Source: Amoeboaphelidium occidentale
Taxonomy: Eukaryota > Aphelidiomycota > Aphelidea
Length of the DNA stretch: 64,000 bases
Reading direction: 5' to 3'
Assembly: GCA_023515795.1 (NCBI GenBank)
Contig: JALGPX010000001.1
Location: 124,001-188,000 of the forward strand
Below are positions 19,001 to 26,689 of this stretch, piece by piece. The first letter of the stretch is position 1. Each line of letters opens with the position of its first letter. Both the position numbers and the translations under genes were made by a program. The notes below the pieces were generated by a model that was not told the DNA's origin, searched no databases, and saw only the letters and a list, made by a program, of their open reading frames with translations.

Positions 19001-19657
19001 AGAAAGTATTTGGTGGAATCAGTTGAGAGGTTCTTCCCTTATAATTTCCGTGACTCCAAAATCAAGAAGAAATTCGATATCACAGAGAATGGTGAAACCA
19101 TAAGTAAAGTATCCTCCAACTGGGTGAATTTCAGAGGCATGACACAAGAAGAAGCTCTAAATGTTTATTTATCTCATACTCTGACTTGGCCTTGGGGTTT
19201 ATGGTCCAAACTTTATACTTGCATGTTGGAATCTTCTTGGTGGGGAAAAAAGAACCTAGAAGTCATATATTTAGCTGTTGGATGGGATGGCTTGTGTCTG
19301 TTAACAAAAGATAAGCTTGAGCCTCTGAGAATGGTTGCTTACAAGGGAATTTTTTACTATGGAGTTACAGATGAGAAGGTTTTAATGATCACAGTTAGTC
19401 CAGATTCCAGGCAAACGTCGGACATTTTCAGCAGAAGTTCATCTGCATCTTCATCCCCCACTGTATCTGTTCGTAATCAGCCTTTAAGGAAAGCACTAAG
19501 ACACAAACTACATAATCATTTCGGAAGAAAAGGCAATGAGGACAATGTTGATTGTTTTGGCGAGCGATGGAAGATTATGCTGACAGATCCTGATGCCAGT
19601 GGACCTGAAGTGGTTGAACGCATTAAATTCCACACAAATGAATCGTACAAAGGCTGA
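16025..19657 (+). CDS. PH-PH-MyTH4-FERM scaffold protein (PLEKHH/MAX-1-like)
   Basis: 1210 aa, intronless. N-terminal 1-70 is helical, then a disordered Ser/Pro stretch. PH1 about 234-337 (SGYLEKQGISFRSWKTRYFV...LQEWVHILQEIL), PH2 about 356-473 (AEGWLEKNTKGLTKRRWCVL), MyTH4 about 520-670 (LVQEAYNIYKAIVIFS..., NELLLQLTKQTT), then a FERM module from about 705 (VMVECMNGATFSVPFEPFTT as F1; F3 around 1070-1190 with NLEVIYLAVGWDGLCLL). This is the order of metazoan PLEKHH1/2 and nematode MAX-1: phosphoinositide binding plus tail-domain contacts to microtubules or receptor tails. No motor domain is present. A Pro-rich insert (PPTPPPSPGS, about 860) splits the FERM part. MyTH4-FERM proteins are unusual in fungi. 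Confidence 0.85.
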   Translation: METKLNALQKENEKFVELTKVISSYVQNENDPKSKDRGIAKDELISRLLSEEDALAASKVDLKEKILVQPSASGKVTPGPDTRLSSASLNLTISDVARKPVVHHKAELGELGDQSPNALNSSQSTPILSVNTNLPVIFPRLYTGKDDFSTPPGLDFLDSASIHEGEEKLPHSRMNAFAGPSPPHGSFNPHLRGVSPFQARSKDWTPVSSRIPASNTNGSPLGRPLHMDVRSLSKSGYLEKQGISFRSWKTRYFVLQNKNLFYFATKEDAEERRALPLGVIPLSSWFSVSKAEFCKSLIPSIVVKRDKMFIIETLERTFYLKASSESDLQEWVHILQEILRENQKDPHSDSFESVLAEGWLEKNTKGLTKRRWCVLKHNSLVYYKDSSDENVTPCGVIPISQGCEIELVPFSEKDSDDDLQDDVSISAENMLFSLANIDAMEKKKVIRFGLKTRETTHWFKCANERELEMWIYALLSLCPLSHVCRTKFEVLISTMASCIVDKHGDYNLEAEESLDYMDTVIQRDPIFRKGESSTDCLPLTSLPSERLVQEAYNIYKAIVIFSTTEVSPEKLEYHFGLVHALIESCLSNPMLQNELLLQLTKQTTVLELSDVDELIRTWQLFSLVLGIFMPVREAYQYVRLHLIRIMAHFDSEIVGEYAFYCLRLLLHAMEGEPTNQGRVVLISNRRFPPSKHEMRTVLLLKEPPPPMRVMVECMNGATFSVPFEPFTTVKQCKEVITSHLLLGKNEGTLPAKHFGLYLRTPNNTNNSNRLKRKPYNLELLSDESFIADAVYQHEQRKQQLEHEWVSRPQENNNLISFHANAAEVPFFIMKIRLFMPCITIPPRPSSSPKRNLIGSSILARSPPTPPPSPGSTMSSRCDNLSIKSLSARSSSNPRFHEDKNLSKPFLLEKVDVVHNLAVLSPNDIENNDTVSVRVLAFLHKAQCTEKLFVAYQMNELVVGKLFPLTKSAAFTLCALLAQATYGDHYPLLERNERKYLVESVERFFPYNFRDSKIKKKFDITENGETISKVSSNWVNFRGMTQEEALNVYLSHTLTWPWGLWSKLYTCMLESSWWGKKNLEVIYLAVGWDGLCLLTKDKLEPLRMVAYKGIFYYGVTDEKVLMITVSPDSRQTSDIFSRSSSASSSPTVSVRNQPLRKALRHKLHNHFGRKGNEDNVDCFGERWKIMLTDPDASGPEVVERIKFHTNESYKG

Positions 19658-19697
19658 TATATGCCTCTAAGAAATAAAGCATGATTATGTTTTTCAC

Positions 19698-20129
19698 ATG
19701 TTGAAACACGCTCGCGCTTTTCTAATCCAAAGAAGACTATTCGCTTTAAGACCAGAACAGCAAAAGCTCTTTGAGGAGGCTTCAATTATAACCAAGCCTG
19801 AATTAAAAAGTCTCATCAAAGATAATCCAAATGATTTTATATTGCTTGATGTCAGGGAACCATCGGAAACTGCTCAGGGCATAATCGATAACACCAAAAT
19901 GATACCCGTCGGAGAAGTATCGAATGCTTTCAGTAATTTGTCCTTCGAGGAATTTAAGAATAGGTATGGATTCCCAAAGCCTGAAAAGGATGCGAATGTG
20001 GTCGTGTATTGCAAAGCTGGAAAACGGGCTGAAGTAGCCAAGCTGCATTTGAATCGCTTGGGATATAATCATGTTCGTAACTACGTTGGCAGCTATTCAG
20101 ACTGGGTTTCAAAGGATAATAATAAATAG
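19698..20129 (+). CDS. Single-domain rhodanese (sulfurtransferase), probably mitochondrial
   Basis: 143 aa. N-terminus (LKHARAFLIQRRLFALR) is Arg-rich and amphipathic, a likely matrix presequence. The rhodanese domain spans about 35-138: PNDFILLDVREPSE, then a long FEEFKNRYGFPKPEKDANVV insert and the active-site loop YCKAGKRAE with the persulfide Cys. Similar to the single-domain TSTD1/GlpE type, which moves sulfane sulfur. It sits 40 nt after the FERM-protein stop and 23 nt before the beta-mannosidase start, all on the plus strand. Confidence 0.85.
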   Translation: MLKHARAFLIQRRLFALRPEQQKLFEEASIITKPELKSLIKDNPNDFILLDVREPSETAQGIIDNTKMIPVGEVSNAFSNLSFEEFKNRYGFPKPEKDANVVVYCKAGKRAEVAKLHLNRLGYNHVRNYVGSYSDWVSKDNNK

Positions 20130-20152
20130 GAACAAATTTTTGTTAGTTTCAG

Positions 20153-22787
20153 ATGAGATTACAGCGTTTGAACCTCTTCCGAGAGCACATCAAATGGAGG
20201 ATCATTAGCGAGGATGGAAAGTATTCCATGTCCGTAGATCAGATGCCCTGTGAACGTAAAGAGTTGCAATTAGTCAAGTTTTAATGTTTTAGCGCACATG
20301 GCACTGTTAAAATCAGGAACTTTGGGCAGTGACTCCAAAGCAGACTTCTTTTATGGAGAAAATGACTCTGAGTATCGTTGGATTGCAAAGAACAATTGGA
20401 TTTATGAAGCCATAGTTGATTTACCTGAAGATTATGTTGCGTGTAACAGGTTAAGTCTGGTTTTCAAAGGATTGGATACTCGAGCAACCGTAAGGGTTAA
20501 TGACGAGATCATTGCTGAGACAGACAATATGTTTCATGAGCATTGCTTTGACTTGAGGCCTGGGCTGAAAACTATGAAGCTTTCGGTCAAGTTTCACAAT
20601 ATGATCGAGTATGCGAAGGAACAGTTTGAAGCGTTTCCGTACGTAGTTCCTGATGATTTCACGCCAGTAACTAATGGTGAAAAGCATCGGAATTACGTCA
20701 GAAAGGAACAATGCTCATTTTCATGGGACTGGGGTCCTTGTTTCTTACCATGTGGGATCTGGAATGAGGCCTTTTTGGTGTCTTACTAGCATTCTGTGTC
20801 GATATCAGCTGTTGCTCCTGTTGTAACAAAATCTAATGATTGTTGGCTTGTTACTTTGAATGCAGATTTGGTATCAGACCAGGCGGAATCTTTTGACTTT
20901 CTTGCCAAAGTATCTTGCGCTGGGATTACGAAACAAGTCTATGGAACAGTTGGCAATGGTGTATTCAGAACTTCAATTGATATTCCTTTTGATCATGTGG
21001 AGTTATGGTGGCCTAATGGTCACGGTAAACAGCCACTGTATGATTTGACTCTTGAAATTGAGTCTCATGATGTGTGGACACGCAAAATCGGTTTCAGGAC
21101 TGTTCAATTGTGTCAAGCGCTCGATGAAGATGACAACGGTTCCAGTTTCTATTTCATAGTTAATGGAAGGCCAATATTCGCTAAAGGAGCTAACTTTATT
21201 CCAGCTGATACTTTTGAGAGTAGAGTTACTCCAGAAAGGCTTCACAATCTTGTCGAGAACGCTGTTGACGCAAATATGAATATGCTCAGAATTTGGGGTG
21301 GCGGCATTTACCAACATGATGAGTTTTATGATTATTGTGATCAGTATGGTATAATGGTTTGGCAAGAGTTCATGTTTGCGTGTGCAATGTATCCAACAAG
21401 CAAACGATTCTTGGATTCTGTTGCAAAAGAGACTACTGATCAAATGAAGCGCTTGATGCACCACACTTCAATTGTTTTGTGGAGTGGTAATAACGAAAAT
21501 GAAGAAGCTCTGGTAACACAATGGTACGAGCCAGTGAAGAAGAATCCATATTTGTATGCTGTTGATTACTATAAGCTTTACTTTGAAACCATTATGCCAA
21601 TTGTTTTAAAGCTAGATCCTTCAAGAGAATTCATAGGTTCATCCCCAAGTAATGGCTTAATCAGCAAAGATCCTCTTACTGTCAGATTTAGAGTTGATAA
21701 TCCCAGGAATTTTGGAGACACTCATTACTACAATTACAAGGATTTTGGTCTTGACGTTTCAAAGTTCCCAGTCTGCAGATTTTGTTCAGAATACGGGTTC
21801 CAAGCATTTCCTTGGCCATCTTCTTTTATTGGCCCAGTAATTCCAGAAGATAAGAAAGAGTGGATGAATCCTTCATGTGATTTTCTTATTAGAAGAAATC
21901 ATCATGGAAATGGTCAGCCTGAATTAGAACATCAACTAAAGTTGTTCTTTGGTAATCAAGTTGACTTCTTGTTTAAGACTTCCGGAAACAAGGAAGTGTT
22001 CTCGAAGTATTTGTTGTTGACTCAAATTGTTCAAGCTGAGATCCTGAAAGCACAAACTGAGTTCTACCGTAGAATGATGACTTATCACTCTGGAGGTGAA
22101 ATCAAGAATCTTTTTACAATGGGTGCACTCTATTGGCAATTTAATGATATCTGGCCGGCTCCAACTTGGGCAGGCATTCAGAGTGATGGAAAATGGAAGT
22201 TGTTGCACAACTATGCAAAAGAATTCTTCAGACCTTTAATGCTTTCGTTTCATGTTGAAGACGATCATGTTAAATTGTACATTGTGAATGATGGTCCAAA
22301 TGATTTTCATTCAGCATCTGATGTCAAAATTGATGTATTTGACTTTGAGGGAACATTGAGGACTTCATTTACAATCACTCATGACAAGATCAAATCTGAA
22401 GTTAACACCAGTTCATTGATTTACGAAATGCCAAAGAAATCTTTGAAGCTAGATTCTAATCTTGTTCTTCATGCTTACTTTGCTGATGGTGATAAAGATG
22501 CTTCAAACTTTCTAGTTATGTGCCCGTTAAAGGATGCCGAAACGGGATTAAAAGATGTCAAGATCGACTTAAAAGAAAGCGCAGAGAACAAGTTTACTGT
22601 TTCATCGAAAGGTTTGGCATTGTATGTTATGCTAGATACTGAAAATCACGTTAAGGGTCGATTTCATCCCAATGGCTTCCACATGCTCCCTGGAAAGCCT
22701 GTTGAGGTTGAATTTAAATCTAATGAAATAATGAAAGTTGAGAATATTCGTTGCAATTCCCTTTACGGCTTGTTAACTGCAAAATAG
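20153..22787 (+). CDS. Beta-mannosidase (GH2), interrupted by an in-frame TAG at codon 200
   Basis: GH2 beta-mannosidase, which removes terminal beta-mannose. Exon 1 20153-20255, intron 20256-20292 (37 nt, phase 1), then a long exon. Sugar-binding domain (FSWDWGPCFLPCGIW), then the TIM barrel with acid/base Glu in WSGNNENEE (about 435) and nucleophile Glu in FCSEYGFQAFPW (about 533). No signal peptide, as in the intracellular fungal class. A TAG at 20787-20789 breaks the frame immediately after GIWNEAFLVSY; the same frame goes on for 665 codons with all catalytic motifs intact. No frame-consistent intron removes it: GIW is conserved and the nearby GT/AG pairs are too short or out of phase. 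Sequencing error, a null allele or readthrough are all possible. Without the stop the product is about 865 aa, a normal length. Confidence 0.85.
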
Positions 22788-22836
22788 AGATGCAACAATT
22801 TTTGTGATTCAAACAACACAAGTTCAGCACTTCAAA

Positions 22837-23586
22837 ATGGTACCCTTCTCCGTTCAGCCTTAAGTGCCATGCTAATTCTTTTACTTTAAAGAGTATAATG
22901 GACTATAACGGAGGCTCTGTTGTCGCAATGGTCGGCAAGGACTGTGTCGCAATTGCGTCTGACCGAAGATTTGGTGTGCAAGCAATGACACTTAACATGG
23001 AGTTCCAGAAAATATTCGAAATGAACGAAAGACTGTTTATTGGCCTGGTTGGACTTGGAACGGATGTCCAGACCCTATCCGAACTATTCCGCTTCAGAGT
23101 TAACATGTACAAGCTAAGCGAAGAGCGTGATATCAAGCCAAAGACTTTTGCGCACATGGTCTCATCTGCATTGTATGAGAAGAGGTAACTTTGTAAAGGA
23201 AGGAAGTTTAAATGTTTCAAGATTTGGTCCGTACTACTCTGAGCCGGTTATTGCTGGTCTGGATGAGAAGGCAGATGGAAAGTTTGAGCCATTCATCTGT
23301 TCCATGGACTTAATTGGGTGTATCAACTTTGCAAAGGATTTCGTAGTTAGCGGAACAGCTGCGCCTAATTTGTATGGCATGTGTGAGTCTTTATGGGAAC
23401 CGAATCTAGTAAGTTGCTCCACTTTAGCCCTTTAATTGTTAGGAACCAGAAGATTTGTTTGAGACTATTTCTCAGGCTTTGATGAACGCAGTCGACAGAG
23501 ACGCTCTTTCTGGTTGGGGCGCTGTGGTTCACGTCATTACGAAGGATGGTGTTACAACAAGAACATTAAAGGCTCGCATGGACTAA
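22837..23586 (+). CDS. PUP3: 20S proteasome subunit beta-3
   Basis: 208 aa in four exons. The first exon is the start codon alone (22837-22839): intron 22840-22891 (52 nt) joins ATG to AGTATAATG, giving [16 protein letters not shown], almost identical to the MSIMSYNGG start of human PSMB3. Further introns: 23185-23221 (37 nt, in YEKR/FGPYY) and 23409-23442 (34 nt). Later motifs [38 protein letters not shown] and the C-terminal [10 protein letters not shown] are diagnostic. Beta-3 is a non-catalytic ring subunit lacking the active N-terminal Thr, consistent with GGSVV here. Begins 49 nt after the beta-mannosidase stop. Confidence 0.96.
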
Positions 23587-23835
23587 ACAATAAATCCTGT
23601 CTAAGCTCAAGCTCTGAAGTAGTAGGCACAAAAAATGTTAATAAAAATTCTGCGAGTTACTTGTAATTGGAAGGTAAGTATATGATACTGTTAAGTGTGA
23701 TAAAAGAGCTAACTGTTAGCTATGATCAAGGGCAGCTATCCCATGGAAAAGATCAAACGAGTTACACTCTGAAGTCCCTCCGGAAGACAGCTAAACGACG
23801 CTGTAACTCTTAGAATACTTCTTTCCAACAATAAG

Positions 23836-24589
23836 ATGCCAAAATCAAAAAGATCAAAGTTGGGTAAGTTCTATCAAAGAATATCATGCCATTAACTCAT
23901 TAGTTCACTTGACCAAGACCGAAAAGCACGGCAAGGAACACAAAGAGTCTTTGATCAACCAGCTACACGAAGCTTGTGACGCTTACAACCACATTTACAC
24001 GTTCAAAGTATCAAATATGCGCAACGTGTTTTTGAAGGAAATTAGAGAAGAATGGAAAGGTAAAGGGCGAATTGTGATGGGCAAGAACAGAGTTATGCAG
24101 GCTGCATTAGGAAAAGGCGAAGAGACGGCGTATTTGCCAAATTTACACGAAATGGATGTTTCTGGCACGATCGGATTGCTCTTCACGAACGCTGAACCTG
24201 AAGAAGTCTGTGCTTATTTTGATGCTTTCGAAAGGAAAGATTACGCTCGTGGAGGTTCAAAAGCTGCATATAGTGTCGTTCTGCCAGAGGGACAAGTTAT
24301 GCTGGGCGCTGATGAATTTCCACCAAGTATGGAGACTCAATTGAGAAAATTAGGCGTACCATCGATCCTCAAGGCTGGTAAAGTTATTCTTAATGGGGAG
24401 TACACCATTTGTAAAGAAGGCGAAACATTGAACCACGAGCAAGCAAAGTTATTGAAGATGTTTTATCACGAAATGGCTGTGTTCAAAGTCACTGTTCTTC
24501 AGCATTACACTGCCGGTTCTGTAGAAACGATAAACGAGCAGACAGCTGAAGATCAAGCTGTAGAAAGCGAAATGATCATAGAGCAATAA
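23836..24589 (+). CDS. MRT4: Ribosome assembly factor Mrt4
   Basis: 237 aa (yeast 236). Exon 1 encodes MPKSKRSKL; intron 23864-23903 (40 nt, phase 1) then VHLTKTEKHGKEHKESLINQ. The L10/P0-like fold follows: FKVSNMRNVFLKEIREEWKG, GRIVMGKNRVMQAALG, and GTIGLLFTNAEPEEVCAYF. The C-terminus stops after the P0-like core and a short acidic tail, lacking the stalk-protein binding region of P0, as expected for Mrt4. It holds the P0 site on pre-60S particles in the nucleolus until exchanged. The 249 bases upstream contain no other gene I can support. Confidence 0.95.
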
Positions 24590-24645
24590 ACTGAGGTTTT
24601 ATTCGTTTTCGGTCTTTCTTGTGTGGTTTAGGAGTCTATATAGTG

Positions 24646-26638
24646 CTACAATTCTTCTGCCAAAGCATCCAAGAAGGCAACTACAAAGTTCTTTCCGACT
24701 TCATTGTTTAGTACGCCTTCTTTTACAGCTTCACTAAGGCTTGCTACAAGTCTCTTCCGTTTCAAAGACCCGACATTCAAACCATCAAAGCTCAAGTTTG
24801 ACATGTTTGTTGGAGCTGTGGCGGAGCTTTTTGCAGGAGCACTGGCATTTAAGTTGTTCCGCATATTTGTGTCATATAAATCTCCTAGATTAACATCGCG
24901 GGACGTAGAGTATCCAATCTTTGAACTGTATTTGATTCCATTTGACATTTGACTCTGTTCAAACTTTGAAATGTTAAACAGTGTTCCTCGTGGTTTATAG
25001 AGTCCATCGTCACCTTCGTCCTCCTGACTTGAATAGTTTCTTCTCCTAGTTGCCTGTGCTGATGTTGACTGCATGGTATTCAATGCTGGTTCTCGTCTTC
25101 TACTCCTCAGAACAACGCCGTCTTCACTAGAAACACTGCTCAATCTCGGTCTCGGAGACATTGCTTGCTTTCTAGATGCACCATCTGTAAAAGAAATTGT
25201 GTTGAATCTTTTCTTTGGTGGTCTGCCCCGTTTTCTAACGACAGGTTCAGCATTCAGATTCTCGTCTTCAGGGGATGAACTTGAAGATGATGACGATGAC
25301 AGCTCTGAAAGAGGAGAAGAATCTTCTAAAGGATTGTGTGTGATGGCTGATGAATTAAGAGCTGGAGGGTTCTGATTGTTCTGCGCGAATGTGCCTTTTG
25401 TTCCGTTATTTCCCTCAGTAGAACGGCTTTTGCGAGGCCGGCCTCTTTTTCTCTTAGTTACCGCTGTTCCTGTTACAGCTTGATCACGGTTAAATACATC
25501 ATATCCTTCTTGTGCTCCATTTGATCCAACTGTATTTACAGAAGCTCTATCTTTTGCCTCTTTTGGAATCTTCACCCTGATCATAGTGTCACTTTCATTT
25601 CCCATTCCTTCACCACCACTTCCAAGATCAGAAACACCGCTGTAAGACATTGTCGCAGGCAAGAAAGGAAGAAGGCGGACATCTTTTCCATGCAAGACCT
25701 GCTTTAACTCATCATAGTATGGACACACAGCTCTCGCCCTTTCCATAGCCAATTCATCATCAGAATTTGTAGCTGAAAGAATCTGCTCTGCTTTTATATA
25801 CTGCTGAACTAATGACGTGAGCTTATATCTTATTTGCATAACTTTGAATTGAGTTGGGACAGCTTGTGCGTTCGCAGAGATATTCAGCTTGTCAGTTCCA
25901 GAGGGATAGTTCGAATACCCAGTAGAGCTATTGCTGTTGGCTTCATTATTCGATACGAACCCGTTGGCGTCAGTTGAGGTATTTTTGCCATCATCCTTCT
26001 CAGTGTAATTCGATTCATCAGAGTATGATTGAGCTTGTGTATTAGCTTTCCTATAGCTCACAAGATATGAATTAAATTCCTCATAAATGTCACTCTTTTT
26101 AACATTGCCACCTTCACCAATGAGATCTTCATACTTCAGTTCCAAATATTTTATCAGGGCCAGAATATCATCGTTGGACCATTGCTTTAGCTTTCCTTGC
26201 GATTTACTGGGAGATTGTGTAGCTGGAGTAGAAACTGAAGTTGAGGGATTTCTAGCCGGAGTATTCCTACTTCTTGAAGCGCTTAAAGTGCTGTTATTTC
26301 TTGTATTGCCTTCTCTGATATCATCTGATTTATTCTGTGCTATTGATGAATCTTTGCTGGGGGTAATCAGAACTTCTTTGACCATCTGCTGCTTCAGCAA
26401 AGAGTCTCTTGAGTCATGATCTTTGATGTGCTCTCCTGTAAATACATCTTCCTGATGNNNNNNNNNNNNNNNNNNNNNTTGATGAATCTTTGCTGGGGGT
26501 AATCAGAACTTCTTTGGCCATCTGCTGCTTCAGCAAAGAGTCTCTTGAGTCATGATCTTTGATGTGCTCTCCTGTAAATACATCTTCCTGATGCTGCTCT
26601 TCAGGAAGCTCTGGTTTAAATTGTTCATCAGCCGACAT
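24646..26638 (-). CDS. AT-hook protein with a Myb/SANT-like domain
   Basis: The ATG at 26638 starts SADEQFKPELPEEQHQEDVF; the frame is broken only by an N gap (26458-26478) inside a 115-bp direct duplication, so the real product is close to 620 aa. About residue 70-110 (after collapsing) reads LKQWSNDDILALIKYLELKY, a Myb/SANT- or MADF-like helix-rich motif, with a later helix FKVMQIRYKLTSLVQQYIKA. Two AT-hooks follow, KRKRGRPRKSR and RKRGRPPKKRF, which bind the AT minor groove. Much of the rest is Ser/Asn-rich disorder. C-terminal helix VGKNFVVAFLDALAEEL. A chromatin or transcription factor of unknown targets. Confidence 0.7.
26342..26593. repeat. About 115-bp direct duplication flanking a 21-N gap
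   Basis: Copy 1 (about 26342-26457) and copy 2 (26479-26593) are identical except for one base (ttgaccatc versus ttggccatc), with Ns at 26458-26478. It repeats the N-terminal codons (TPSKDSS region) of the AT-hook gene. Likely an assembly join rather than a real tandem duplication. Confidence 0.85.
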
Positions 26639-26689
26639 TGTTGCACAAAGCTGAGAAAAATTGTTTGGGAGTAGGCTAGAAGATTTACT

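Noticed and set aside
23587-23835. Possible snoRNA between PSMB3 and MRT4
   Set aside because: Only loose box-like words occur; no C/C'/D/D' or H/ACA arrangement could be seen by eye.
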